Source: Labedella phragmitis (GTDB taxonomy: Bacteria; Actinomycetota; Actinomycetes; Actinomycetales; Microbacteriaceae). From it: 64,000 nt of DNA. The DNA is taken from the NCBI RefSeq assembly GCF_004078635.1, contig NZ_RZNB01000002.1, forward strand, positions 186,001 through 250,000, given 5' to 3'. The translations under genes were made by a program, and so were the position numbers. The notes beneath the pieces were generated by a model. It worked only from the letters and a program-made list of their open reading frames with translations, did not search any database and was not told where the DNA came from. Shown here in pieces: positions 1 to 8,136 of the stretch (positions are counted from its first letter, which is position 1; every line of letters starts with the position of its first letter).

Positions 1-2
1 AC

Positions 3-314
3 GCGTGTCGCCTCCCCGACGACTGGGTGGCGGTCGAGAGAGCGCACTCGGCCGTGCACCGCGCCATCGTCGACGCCGCGGACAGTACGCGGATCTCGGA
101 GGCGTATCGCTCGCTCGACGGGGAGCTGCAGGTGTTCCTCCTGCACCTCCGACCCCGGCTCGACGCCGAGGTGCTCGCGGCGGATCACCACGACTATGTC
201 GACGAGCTCCGCACCGTAGGGCCGGCCGCCGTGCGCGAACACCTCGACCGGTCCACGGCGCTCATGACCGCCGCCCTGTCACCGCCCGGCGCCGGGGATC
301 GCCGTAGCGGGTGA
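3..314 (+). CDS. GntR-family regulator, C-terminal part (partial)
   Basis: The reading frame is open from the left edge of the window to a TGA at 312-314, so the N-terminal winged-helix domain lies outside. What remains (about 103 residues) looks like the end of an FCD-type ligand-binding domain: a helix with H-x-x-I (AHSAVHRAIVDAA), a middle helix, and the closing pattern H-x-x-Y-V-D-E-L followed by an REHLDRS helix. FCD GntR proteins usually repress catabolic or transport genes in response to a small carboxylate. Neither the ligand nor the target can be read from this fragment. Family assignment is inference from the C-terminal helix pattern. Confidence 0.6.
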   Translation, partial: ACRLPDDWVAVERAHSAVHRAIVDAADSTRISEAYRSLDGELQVFLLHLRPRLDAEVLAADHHDYVDELRTVGPAAVREHLDRSTALMTAALSPPGAGDRRSG

Positions 315-322
315 TCCGTCGG

Positions 323-574
323 TCAGTGCGCGCCGGTGTCGTGAGGGAGATTGAGGTCGTCCGGGTCGACGTCGACGTCGCCGACGTCATCCGGTCCGCC
401 CGTCCCGGGAACGACGGTGATGTCGTCACGCGAGATGTCGCCGTCGATCGAGTCGGGGACCGGGTCCACTTGCTTCTCGTGGGTCTCGGTGTCGCTCGCG
501 GGGCTGTAGCTCATGTCCCTCGCGGTCTGGCGCTCGTCGTCCAGTCCGTCAGGGGCGTTCGATTCAGTCGTCAT
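323..574 (-). CDS. small acidic hypothetical protein
   Basis: An 83-residue protein, very rich in Asp (runs such as DDVGDVDVDPDD) and lacking cysteine, transmembrane segments or any domain I recognise. It starts at an ATG whose upstream side faces the RlmA-like gene, so the two are divergent across about 94 bases, and it converges on the GntR gene with an 8-base gap. The composition suggests an intrinsically disordered cytoplasmic protein. Codon use looks like that of its neighbours. The opposite strand is also open here, but that frame is arginine-rich shadow sequence. No function is assigned. Confidence 0.55.
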   Translation of the reverse strand: MTTESNAPDGLDDERQTARDMSYSPASDTETHEKQVDPVPDSIDGDISRDDITVVPGTGGPDDVGDVDVDPDDLNLPHDTGAH

Positions 575-668
575 GCCGCGAGACTACGAGCGCACGGAGT
601 CCCGTCGCACCCCCTTGCCAGCACGACGGGCGGTGCTACCGGGCGCTTCCCCGTACGATCGGAGGACC

Positions 669-1553
669 ATGGAACGGCGTGCCGGAGGACTCGACCTCGT
701 CGTCGACGTCCTCGCGTGTCCCGTGTGCGGCGAGGGGCTCGCGATCGAAGACACGACGGTCCGGTGCGTCAACGGGCACGCCTTCGACATCGCGAGGCAG
801 GGCTACGTCTCGCTCACGAGCGGTCGGGCGACCGCCGGTGACACCCCCGCGATGATCGAGGCCCGCGAACGCTTCCTCGGCGCCGGGCACTATGACGCGA
901 TCGTCGACGCCGTCGTCGCGGCGGTCCCCGTCGACGCGCGGGGAGTGGCGGTCGACGTCGGCGGGGGGACCGGCTACCACCTCTCCCGCGTGCTCGAGGA
1001 GAGGGAAAACCTCCTGGGCCTCGTCCTCGACACGTCGAAGCCCGCGATCCGGCGCGCCGCCCGAGCCCATCGAAGAATGGCGGCCGCCGTGGCTGACGCA
1101 TGGTCGGGGCTCCCGCTGCGGTCGGGGAGTGTTCCCCTCGTCCTCAGCATCTTCGCGCCGCGGAATGCGGTCGAGTCGGCGCGGATCCTCGCTCCCGGTG
1201 GATCTCTCGTCGTCGTGACGCCGACCGGCCGGCATCTCGCCGAACTCGTCGGAGCCGTCGGGCTCGTCTCGGTCGACGAACGCAAGGAGGAACGGCTCGC
1301 ACGGCAGCTCGCGGGCTTCCGGCTCGAGCGCCGGACGTCCGTCGAGTACCCCGTCTCACTCGACCGGCGCGCCGCCGTCGACGACGTCCTCATGGGACCG
1401 ACGGGCCACCATGCCGACGAAGCACGCATCGCGGAGGCCATCGCTGCCCTCGCCGACCCCGTCACGACGACGGTCTCGGTCACCGTCTCGGTCTTCCGGC
1501 CGGTCCTCGATGACGGCCACGACGTGGAGACCGACGTCGGCGGTCCGCGCTAA
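669..1553 (+). CDS. RlmA-like 23S rRNA (guanine-N1)-methyltransferase
   Basis: A 294-residue SAM-dependent methyltransferase. The N-terminus carries a zinc-ribbon of the RlmA/TlrB family, with Cys17, Cys20, Cys33 and His37 (CPVCGEGL ... C-x3-H), followed by the family-typical stretch FDIARQGYVSLT. The SAM-binding motif VDVGGGTGYH lies near residue 95. Family members methylate N1 of a guanine in helix 35 of 23S rRNA; actinobacterial RlmA-II/TlrB forms can affect macrolide sensitivity, and which guanine is used here cannot be told. The ATG at 669 is chosen because GGAGGA sits just upstream and the zinc motif then starts at the usual distance; an open frame upstream to 513 is not conserved in character. 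Confidence 0.82.
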   Translation: MERRAGGLDLVVDVLACPVCGEGLAIEDTTVRCVNGHAFDIARQGYVSLTSGRATAGDTPAMIEARERFLGAGHYDAIVDAVVAAVPVDARGVAVDVGGGTGYHLSRVLEERENLLGLVLDTSKPAIRRAARAHRRMAAAVADAWSGLPLRSGSVPLVLSIFAPRNAVESARILAPGGSLVVVTPTGRHLAELVGAVGLVSVDERKEERLARQLAGFRLERRTSVEYPVSLDRRAAVDDVLMGPTGHHADEARIAEAIAALADPVTTTVSVTVSVFRPVLDDGHDVETDVGGPR

Positions 1554-1590
1554 CGTCTGCTGAGGACGAGCGGACGGAGCGGGAGGCGCC

Positions 1591-2691
1591 ATGGGAGCAT
1601 TCGACGAGTTCATCGGTCGTGAGACCGTCGCCGAACTGCGTGGAGTCCTCACCGCGGTACGGCCCGATCGACCGTGGTCCGCGCTCGGGGCCGTGCATGG
1701 ATCGCTTCCCGGCCATGCCCTGAAGGCGCGCAGTGATCTGGTGGCGACGGCTCTCGTCGACGACCTCGACGGCGAATACGTGACGGCCGCCGCCGTGTTC
1801 CGCGCCGCTCTCGGCGATCCGGGGTTCCGCGGCTGGACCATCTGGCCGGTCACGGAGAGCGCGGTGACGCTCGCCCTCGCCGACGGCTCTGTCGCGGCTT
1901 TCGACGACGCCCTCGCGCTCCTCTCGGAACTGACGCACCGCCTCACGGCGGAGTTCGCCATCCGGCGGCTCCTCGCGGCCGACCTCGACCGCTCTCTCGA
2001 GGCCGTCGTCTCGTGGGCGACGAGCGCGGACGAGCACGTCCGCCGACTCGCGAGCGAGGGCACGCGTCCCTACTTGCCGTGGGCCGTCCGTGTCCCCGCC
2101 CTCCTGCCGCGATCGCGGGATCTGGTGCCCGTGCTCGACCGTCTCCGCGACGACGAGAGCGAATACGTCCGTCGCTCCGTCGCGAACCACCTCAACGACG
2201 TCTCACGGCACGACCCGGATCTCGTCGTCGAGGTCGCGCGCCGATGGTCGGCCGACGTCGACGCGCCGCGCACTCGCGCCTGGGTCGTCCGGCACGCGTT
2301 GCGGTCGCTCGTCAAGAAGGGGGATCCCGGGGCGCTCGAGGTCCTCGGGTTCCGGCCGCACGCCGTGTCGTTGTCGAAGCCCGCCGTGTCGGCTCCCGTC
2401 GTCGTGCCGGGAGCTGCAACGTTCTCCTTCGACGTGCGCAACGACGGCGACGAGGAGGCGCGTCTCGTCGTCGATTACGTCGTCCACTACCGGAAGGCGA
2501 ACGGCTCGACGTCGCCCAAGGTCTTCAAGCTCACGACCGTGACCCTCGCGGCGGGGGAGTCGCGGTCGTTCCGCGCCGTGCACGCATTCCGACCGCTCAC
2601 GACGCGGACCCACTACGCCGGCGAGCACTCCGTGCAGTCGCAGGTCAACGGCGTCCGCTCCGAGGCGACGCCGTTCGACGTCGAACTCTGA
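1591..2691 (+). CDS. AlkC-like DNA alkylation repair protein with C-terminal Ig-like domain
   Basis: A 366-residue protein. Residues about 1-255 are helical repeats in the style of HEAT-like DNA glycosylases (AlkC/AlkD superfamily), with pieces such as RRLASEGTRPYLPWA and YVRRSVANHLNDVSR. Residues about 265-366 change to a beta-rich pattern (FSFDVRNDGDEEARLVVDYVVHY) that reads as an Ig-like fold. AlkC proteins of the alpha subgroup are known to combine a HEAT-like domain with an Ig-like domain that contacts DNA and excise 3-methyladenine/3-methylcytosine. The start has a good ribosome site (GGGAGG). The stop lies inside the first copy of a 90-bp tandem repeat shared with the converging mvaS gene. 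Confidence 0.75.
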   Translation: MGAFDEFIGRETVAELRGVLTAVRPDRPWSALGAVHGSLPGHALKARSDLVATALVDDLDGEYVTAAAVFRAALGDPGFRGWTIWPVTESAVTLALADGSVAAFDDALALLSELTHRLTAEFAIRRLLAADLDRSLEAVVSWATSADEHVRRLASEGTRPYLPWAVRVPALLPRSRDLVPVLDRLRDDESEYVRRSVANHLNDVSRHDPDLVVEVARRWSADVDAPRTRAWVVRHALRSLVKKGDPGALEVLGFRPHAVSLSKPAVSAPVVVPGAATFSFDVRNDGDEEARLVVDYVVHYRKANGSTSPKVFKLTTVTLAAGESRSFRAVHAFRPLTTRTHYAGEHSVQSQVNGVRSEATPFDVEL

Positions 2692-2865
2692 GCCGCGCCC
2701 GGTCGAGCCGGACGGTGCGAGTCAGAGCGCTGTCGTCGCGGTGTCCGTCGAAACCGCCGGGGAGGCTCCGACCGCCTCTGAGCCGCGCCCGGTCGAGCCG
2801 GACGGTGCGAGTCAGAGCGCGGTCGTCGCGGTGTCCGTCGAAACCGCCGGGGAGGCTCCGACCGC
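2686..2865. repeat. 90-bp tandem direct repeat, two copies
   Basis: Copy 1 is 2686-2775 and copy 2 is 2776-2865; they align over 90 bases with one difference (T at 2731, G at 2821). Copy 2 contains the real 3' end of mvaS (17 codons and its stop) and copy 1 a fossil of that end; conversely copy 1 contains the real last codon and stop of the alkC-like gene and copy 2 a fossil of them. This is a tandem duplication of the junction between two convergent genes, seen directly in the sequence. Confidence 0.95.
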
Positions 2866-4056
2866 GGAGGCGTCGGCGGGGGCCGAGACCTGGGCGACGG
2901 TCTCGTAGATGCGCTTGTGATCCCGGATGGCGGCGAGCCGGAACGGTCCCGTCGTCTCGGGCGCGATGTCGTGATCCCCTCCGACGAGTCCCTCGGGGTG
3001 GTCGTGAAGCCGGACGTACGTGGAGTGGTCGATCTCCCGGCGACGCTGGATCTGCTCGCGGTGGCGAGAGGTCCGGAGCATCTCGCGGTAGCCGGGCTGA
3101 ACGACGCCGGCGAAGAGCTCGGCGACGGAACCCGAACCGTAGCTGAAGAAGCCGACGCGTGCGCCGCTCAGATCGTCAGCGGCGTTCTCGAGAAGCGACA
3201 ACAGCCCGATGTAGACGGAGGCCGTGTACGTGTTGCCGATCTGGCGGTTGTAGTCGAGCGTGTTGGCGATCTGCGCGTCGGCCGCGTCGTTCGACAGCTC
3301 GCCCGAGTGCTTCGCGAGGGTGCGGTGGGCCTTGACAGCGAGGCGCGTGAAGGGCTGGTGGTAGCAGAACCGGTCGAACGAGGCGAGCTCGTGGCCGCCC
3401 TGCTCGCGGTAGTCGTCCCACGCCGCGCGGAGCGCCTCCATGTACACGGACACGGAGTACTTGCCGTCGACGAGGGCGGTGCTGCGGTAGTTCGGGCGCC
3501 AGAAGTCCATGACGTCGGCGGTGTGCAGTCCCGAGACGGGTTCGATCGCGAGCACCGCGGGGTTGGCGCTCACGAGCATCGCGACGGCGCCGGCGCCCTG
3601 TGTCGGCTCGCCCGACGAGTCACGGTCGTAGCGCGCGACGTCTGAGGCGATGACGAGCACCTTCTGCTCGGGACGGCGTGCGACGAGCGCGACGGCCATC
3701 TGCAGCGCCGCCGTGGCGCTGTAGCAGGCCTGCTTGAGTTCGATCACGCGGCAGCGGGAGTCGAGCCCCAGGAGGTGGTGGACGTAGACACCGGCGGCCT
3801 TCGACTGGTCGATGCCGCTCTCGGTGGCGAACAGCACGGTGCGGATGGCCGAGAGGTCCTGGCCCTCGAGCACGGGCTGCGCTGCGGTCGCGGCCATCGT
3901 GACGATGTCCTCGTCCGCGGCGGGCACGCTCATGAGCTCCTGGCCGATACCGACGTGGAACTTGCCGACCTCGACGCCCGTCGCCTCGGCGAGGGTCGCG
4001 AGCGGGAGCACGTATTCGGAGGTGGCGAAGGAGATGTTCTCGATGCCGAGCTGCAT
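2812..4056 (-). CDS. mvaS: hydroxymethylglutaryl-CoA synthase
   Basis: A 414-residue enzyme that condenses acetyl-CoA with acetoacetyl-CoA to HMG-CoA, the first committed step of the mevalonate route to isoprenoids. With the ATG at 4056 (MQLGIENISF), the catalytic residues fall at Glu79 (ATESG), Cys111 (KQACYSATAAL) and His233 (CYHQPF), the numbering of well-studied bacterial MvaS; an open frame up to 4272 adds a non-conserved arginine-rich stretch and is rejected. It follows the HMG-CoA reductase gene on the same strand after 212 bases, so the two probably work together, though the gap allows a separate promoter. The C-terminal 17 codons lie in the tandem repeat. Confidence 0.93.
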   Translation of the reverse strand: MQLGIENISFATSEYVLPLATLAEATGVEVGKFHVGIGQELMSVPAADEDIVTMAATAAQPVLEGQDLSAIRTVLFATESGIDQSKAAGVYVHHLLGLDSRCRVIELKQACYSATAALQMAVALVARRPEQKVLVIASDVARYDRDSSGEPTQGAGAVAMLVSANPAVLAIEPVSGLHTADVMDFWRPNYRSTALVDGKYSVSVYMEALRAAWDDYREQGGHELASFDRFCYHQPFTRLAVKAHRTLAKHSGELSNDAADAQIANTLDYNRQIGNTYTASVYIGLLSLLENAADDLSGARVGFFSYGSGSVAELFAGVVQPGYREMLRTSRHREQIQRRREIDHSTYVRLHDHPEGLVGGDHDIAPETTGPFRLAAIRDHKRIYETVAQVSAPADASAVGASPAVSTDTATTAL

Positions 4057-4268
4057 GTGAGGCGTCCGGTTTCTCTCAGGATGTCGGCGGCCGATCGGGC
4101 CGTCGAACGACGTGGATGCCGGCTTCGCTGCCGAGCGCTGGGCGGGATCGCACCGGGAGGATCGCTGTGTGATCGCTCTCGCTCCACCTTCCAGTTTATC
4201 CGTGGAGGCTGAGCGGAGGGTGGGTCCCGGTGCCGATTCCGTTCCGATGGATGTTCGTCGGGACGGGG

Positions 4269-5321
4269 TCAAGCGGATTGCCGGGATCGCTCCATCTGCA
4301 GGTGCGATTGCATGAGTTCACCGGGGTTCGTCTGCGCGGCCATGAGCGACAACTCGCCGCACAGCACCGCCGCGGCGCACAGCACGGCGAGCCGTCGCGC
4401 GTTCTCGCCGGGCTCGCGGTCCTGGCGGCAGCCCAGCCGCGTGAGGTTCTCCTCGACGAAGTCGAGGCCCTTGCCGTTGCCCACCGATCCCACGATGAGG
4501 TTCGGCAGCGAGCACGAGAAGTAGAGGTCGCCGTCGCGGACCTCCGCGTGCGTGATGCCTTGCGAGCCCTCGACGATGTTGGCGGCGTCCTGCCCGGTCG
4601 CGAGGTAGAAGCCGAGGAGCATGTTCGCGTAGTGCGCGTTGCCGCTGCGGAGACCACCGGCGAGCATCGTGCCGATGAGGTTCTTCCGCACGTTGAGGTC
4701 GACGATCGCCTCGGGGGTCGTCCGGAGCCAGCGCGTCACGATCGCGCGGGGGATGAGGATCTCGGTGACGACGTTCTTGCCGCGACCGAGGATGCCGTTG
4801 ACGGCCGTCGCCTTCTTGTCCGAGCAGTAGTTACCCGAGATCGAGCCGTACCGGACGCCCGAGACGTGCTCGAGCACGTAGTCCATGAGCTTGTCCGACG
4901 CCTGGGTCACCATGTTGTGGCCGGACGCGTCGCCCGTCGAGAACTCGAATCGGACGAACAGGAGGTTTCCGGCGATCTGGTGGTGCATGTCGATGAGTCG
5001 TGCGAAACGGCTCGTGGTGGCGACGACCTCGCGGAGCTCGTGCTCGTGCGAGCGCAGGTAGGCCATCGCGTTCACTGCTGCGAGCGCGTCGTCGGCCTCG
5101 AGCAGGATCGAACGCGCCATGCGCTCATCGACCAGGGTCGCGACGATGCCGGACTCGACGAGCGTCGAGATCTTCGCGCCGCGCCCGACGGAGGGCCAGA
5201 GCGGCGACTCGTAGGTCGCGAGCGGGATCTCCTGGCTGCCCGTCATGACGTTGCCGGAGATCTTGACGGGCCCGACCCATTGCATGGGGACGGGGGCTGT
5301 GGACGTTTCGCGTGTGCTCAT
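4269..5321 (-). CDS. mvaA: hydroxymethylglutaryl-CoA reductase, class I-like
   Basis: A 350-residue enzyme reducing HMG-CoA to mevalonate. Visible class I-like signatures: the TYESPLW segment with candidate catalytic Glu38, the cofactor motif DASGHNMVT (131-139), GNYCSDKKATAVN with the catalytic Lys (169/170), Asp245 in TGQDAANIV, GSVGNGKG (279-286), and His340 in MQSH near the C-terminus. The NYC-x-DKK segment matches the eukaryotic/archaeal (class I) consensus better than class II. The usual ENVIG-type N-terminal motif is absent because the protein begins just before VGPVKI, making it shorter than the normal catalytic domain. It precedes mvaS in the same direction. Confidence 0.9.
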   Translation of the reverse strand: MSTRETSTAPVPMQWVGPVKISGNVMTGSQEIPLATYESPLWPSVGRGAKISTLVESGIVATLVDERMARSILLEADDALAAVNAMAYLRSHEHELREVVATTSRFARLIDMHHQIAGNLLFVRFEFSTGDASGHNMVTQASDKLMDYVLEHVSGVRYGSISGNYCSDKKATAVNGILGRGKNVVTEILIPRAIVTRWLRTTPEAIVDLNVRKNLIGTMLAGGLRSGNAHYANMLLGFYLATGQDAANIVEGSQGITHAEVRDGDLYFSCSLPNLIVGSVGNGKGLDFVEENLTRLGCRQDREPGENARRLAVLCAAAVLCGELSLMAAQTNPGELMQSHLQMERSRQSA

Positions 5322-5370
5322 GGTGGCTCCAGTCTAGGAACGGTCGCGGTGAGCCGGTCCGCTCGCGGTC

Positions 5371-5841
5371 CTAGAGCTTCGCGAGCTGCTCGCGGATGAG
5401 CGAGGCGCTGCGGAACGTCGCGCCGACGAGGGCGACGTGCTTCCACTTGATGAGCCCGTCGGATCCGACGAGGAAGACGGAGCGTCGCAGCCCGAGGCCC
5501 GGGAGCTTGATCCCGTAGGCGTCGACGACGCGGCCGTCCGGGTCCGAGAGGAGCGGGAGCGTGACCTCCTCCTTGATGGCGAACGTCTCGTGGCTCGCGA
5601 GGTCCTGGAGCCCGATCGCCCACACCTCGGCGCCGAGCTTCGAGAAGTCGGCGAGCTTCTCGCTGTACGAGCACAGCTGGGCGGTGCACGTCGCCGACTC
5701 GTCCGCCGGGTAGAAGGCGAGCACGACCGGGTGCCCCCGCTGCTCGGAGAGCGTATAGGTCTTCCTCCGGGCGTAACCGTCCTTGACCTGGACCCCCTGG
5801 AGGGAGAAGTCCGGCGCAACGGCACCTTCGTGGATCGACAT
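5371..5841 (-). CDS. bcp: BCP-type peroxiredoxin
   Basis: A 156-residue thioredoxin-fold peroxiredoxin that reduces hydroperoxides using thiols. The segment YPADESATCTAQLC holds the peroxidatic Cys52 and a resolving Cys57 five residues later, the arrangement of atypical 2-Cys BCP/PrxQ proteins, although the usual TPGCT is ATCT here. APDF at residues 9-12 is the normal opening. The ATG at 5841 begins two bases after the ohr stop, so ohr and this gene form an operon and are probably induced together. Other possibility: a related AhpE-like peroxidase; the second cysteine favours BCP. Confidence 0.88.
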   Translation of the reverse strand: MSIHEGAVAPDFSLQGVQVKDGYARRKTYTLSEQRGHPVVLAFYPADESATCTAQLCSYSEKLADFSKLGAEVWAIGLQDLASHETFAIKEEVTLPLLSDPDGRVVDAYGIKLPGLGLRRSVFLVGSDGLIKWKHVALVGATFRSASLIREQLAKL

Positions 5842-5843
5842 GG

Positions 5844-6269
5844 TCAGACGATGTCGATCTCGATGGCGACGGGGATGTTGCCGCGCGTCGCGTGCGTGTA
5901 CGGGCATACGGCGTCGGCCGCGTCGACGACGGCTTTCGCCTGCTCCTCGGTGACGCCCGTGAGTTCGACGTGGAGGGTCACGGACAGACCGAAGCCGCCG
6001 TCCTCGCGGGGACCGATGCCGACGTCGGCCGTCACGGCCGAGTCCTTCGTCGAGACGCCGTGCTCCCCGGCCACCGACTTGAGGGCCGAGTGGAAGCACG
6101 CAGAGAACCCGGCGGCGAAGAGCTGCTCGGGATTCGTCGCGCCACCGCGGCCGCCCATCTCCGCGGGCGTGGCGAGATCCGCTTCGAGGATTCCGTCGCT
6201 CGATCGGACGTGCCCGTTGCGGCCGTCTCCCGTGCTCGTCGCCGATGCGGTGTACACGGCCTGCGCCAT
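5844..6269 (-). CDS. ohr: organic hydroperoxide resistance protein Ohr
   Basis: A 141-residue OsmC/Ohr-family thiol peroxidase with the two reactive cysteines, Cys58 in FSACFHSAL and Cys122 in CPYTHATRGN, plus the TNPEQLFAAG segment typical of Ohr. Ohr reduces lipid and organic hydroperoxides, usually via lipoylated proteins. The start at 6269 has a strong ribosome site (AGGAG). It is the first gene of an ohr-bcp operon, divergent from a TetR gene, with an inverted repeat between them. Ohr genes are more often paired with a MarR-type OhrR; here no MarR gene is seen. Confidence 0.95.
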   Translation of the reverse strand: MAQAVYTASATSTGDGRNGHVRSSDGILEADLATPAEMGGRGGATNPEQLFAAGFSACFHSALKSVAGEHGVSTKDSAVTADVGIGPREDGGFGLSVTLHVELTGVTEEQAKAVVDAADAVCPYTHATRGNIPVAIEIDIV

Positions 6270-6300
6270 GGGCTTCTCCTCATGTAGGGTAACTAGTACG

Positions 6301-6314
6301 TCTACATCAGTAGA
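6301..6314. promoter_or_regulatory. inverted repeat between ohr and tetR (candidate operator)
   Basis: TCTAC-ATCA-GTAGA, perfect 5-base arms, lies 32-45 bases upstream of the ohr start and about 80 before the TetR start. A palindromic ACTAGT is close by at 6292-6297. The position suits a TetR operator controlling both directions; that link is inference. Confidence 0.5.
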
Positions 6315-6394
6315 TCACTCATCGCGGCGGTATGCAAACGGCGCCGCGCCCGTCCTCGGGACGGTGTCCGTCCACCAGGCAGAGGGGAGTCGCG

Positions 6395-6967
6395 ATGACG
6401 ATGACCGTCGAGAGGACCGCCTCTCCGGCACGACGTCGAATCCTCGATTCCGCCTCGTCCCTGTTCTACACCCTGGGCGTCCGCTCGGTGAGCGCCGACA
6501 GGGTCATCGCGGAATCGGGCGTCTCGAAGGTCACCTTCTATCGCCATTTCCCCACCAAGGACGACCTCGTCGTCGCGTACCTCGACGAGCAGTCGGAGCG
6601 CGAGCGTGCGGCCTTCCTCGCCGCTCGCGAACGGCTCGACGACGACGGGTTGTGGCGGTGGTACGTCGAGAGCATCGTCGACGCCGGTTGCGCCCCCGGA
6701 TTCCGGGGATGTCCATTCGTCAACGCCGCGGCGGAGTACGCCGACGCGACGCACGACATGCGCGTCGCGGTGGCGCGGCATCGCGAGTGGGTGCAGGAGC
6801 GCCTCGCGGAGCTCGCCGTCCGTCACGGCGTGGCCGAGCCGAAGCGCGTCGCGCAGGAGATCCAGATGTTGCGCGACGGAGCGCTCGTCCTCGCGGCACT
6901 CGACGGGCGTACGGACACGATCGCGCCCGTCCTCGACGATGCGGGGCGGCGACTGCTCCGCTCGTGA
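6395..6967 (+). CDS. TetR/AcrR-family transcriptional regulator
   Basis: A 190-residue regulator. The N-terminal helix-turn-helix is clear at about residues 31-52 (VSADRVIAESGVSKVTFYRHF). The C-terminal ligand domain contains two cysteines, Cys99 and Cys105, in AGCAPGFRGCPFVNAAAEY; the GCPFVNAAAEY part is widespread in one TetR subgroup. The ATG at 6395 follows GAGGGGAG; an upstream ATG at 6332 would add 21 non-conserved residues. The gene is divergent from ohr-bcp, so it probably represses that operon and itself through the dyad at 6301-6314. The inducer is unknown; a peroxide or electrophile would fit the neighbours. Confidence 0.85.
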   Translation: MTMTVERTASPARRRILDSASSLFYTLGVRSVSADRVIAESGVSKVTFYRHFPTKDDLVVAYLDEQSERERAAFLAARERLDDDGLWRWYVESIVDAGCAPGFRGCPFVNAAAEYADATHDMRVAVARHREWVQERLAELAVRHGVAEPKRVAQEIQMLRDGALVLAALDGRTDTIAPVLDDAGRRLLRS

Positions 6968-7013
6968 TCCGAGGTCACCGTGCCCGCTCCGAGCGTTGCG
7001 AGCGGATCGAGAC

Positions 7014-7997
7014 CTAGGGAGCCGCCGGCTCGCCGTCAGCGTCGTCCGTGTTTCCCGGCGCCGCGTCGACGATCGCATCGTCTCCCTCGACGGGCTCGGC
7101 CGGGGGAACGACGGCGTCGGCGATCGCGGCGAGCACCGTCTCCGCCGTGACTTGCGATCCGGCGGGACTCGGGTGCAGCAGGTCGACCGTGAGGAGTGTC
7201 GCGACGTCCTCCCGAGCGAGGTACGCCTCGTGCACATCAATGCCGAGGACGAACGGCCTCTCGTCGAGCCAGGACCGGACGCCCTCGAGCACGGAGTCGT
7301 GCGCGGCTGCCCAGTCGTCGAACCGCGGGTTCTCGAGGAGCGTCCCGTAACCGACGGTCCCGGCCCAGCTCTGCTCCGTCCGGGTGAGGATGTCGCTGAA
7401 CTCCGGTCCGACGCGGTCGGGCCGCCGGACGTTGTTGAGGCCGTGGTTGAGGAAGAGGACGTCGGGCCGCTGGGGGACGAGTCGGTCGTAGTTCTCGAGC
7501 GAGTATGCGGCGGTCTTACCGCTCGCGGAACCGTTCCACACGACGATGGGGGCCCCGTCTCCGTCGCCGTTGACCGTGATCGGATCGGCGTACCGCGCGG
7601 TCTGCAGATTCCAGGGGTGCTCGACGAGCGGACGATCGAGTTCCTCCGCGAGCATCCGGAAGGCCCGGTCGACCCATTCGCCCTGCTCATTGCCCGTCGA
7701 GTCGCCGAGGACGACGACCACGAACTCCCGCTCGGGGTCGTCGATCCGCGTCCACGCCTCCTTGAAGGGGAGCAGATCCGTGTCGATGCTCTCCCGTTCC
7801 ACCACGACGTCGTGGCCGCTCGCGATCGTCGCCTCGTCGACCGGCGTGTACCCGCGTACGGCGACGGAGCCGAGGGTGACCCCGAGGACGGCGGCGAGCG
7901 AGACGAACCCGAGCACGAGCCGGGGGCGTGCGCGGCGCACCGAAGGTCGCGGGTCCGGCGACATGACGTCACCGGGCTCGGGAGAGGCCGGGTTCAT
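7014..7997 (-). CDS. membrane-anchored or secreted SGNH/GDSL hydrolase
   Basis: A 327-residue protein with a basic N-terminus and a hydrophobic segment at about residues 26-48 (uncleaved anchor or signal peptide), then an SGNH esterase domain. Block I is VVVLGDSTGN with the nucleophile Ser100; block III Asn is in NHGLNN; the catalytic Asp/His pair is in DLLHPSPAGSQ. The C-terminus ends in an acidic, Ala/Pro-rich tail. Such proteins deacylate extracellular glycans or lipids; the substrate here is unknown. It converges on the TetR gene across 46 bases and is divergent from pgsA. The second ATG (residue 12) could also be the start. Confidence 0.78.
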   Translation of the reverse strand: MNPASPEPGDVMSPDPRPSVRRARPRLVLGFVSLAAVLGVTLGSVAVRGYTPVDEATIASGHDVVVERESIDTDLLPFKEAWTRIDDPEREFVVVVLGDSTGNEQGEWVDRAFRMLAEELDRPLVEHPWNLQTARYADPITVNGDGDGAPIVVWNGSASGKTAAYSLENYDRLVPQRPDVLFLNHGLNNVRRPDRVGPEFSDILTRTEQSWAGTVGYGTLLENPRFDDWAAAHDSVLEGVRSWLDERPFVLGIDVHEAYLAREDVATLLTVDLLHPSPAGSQVTAETVLAAIADAVVPPAEPVEGDDAIVDAAPGNTDDADGEPAAP

Positions 7998-8136
7998 GGG
8001 TCAACAGTACGTCGGATTCCGCCGATCACGACGAGCGGATGTCGCACCATTTCGGGGGAGGCCGCCGCTCTCGACCGGCGCCCCGACGGCTGGGGAGGAC
8101 CTGCATCGCTCGACGCGATGTCGCTAGGATGTGCTG

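Noticed and set aside
2013-3146. Plus-strand open frame with an internal repeated arginine-rich peptide
   Set aside because: The repeat is only the 90-bp DNA tandem duplication read in a false frame.
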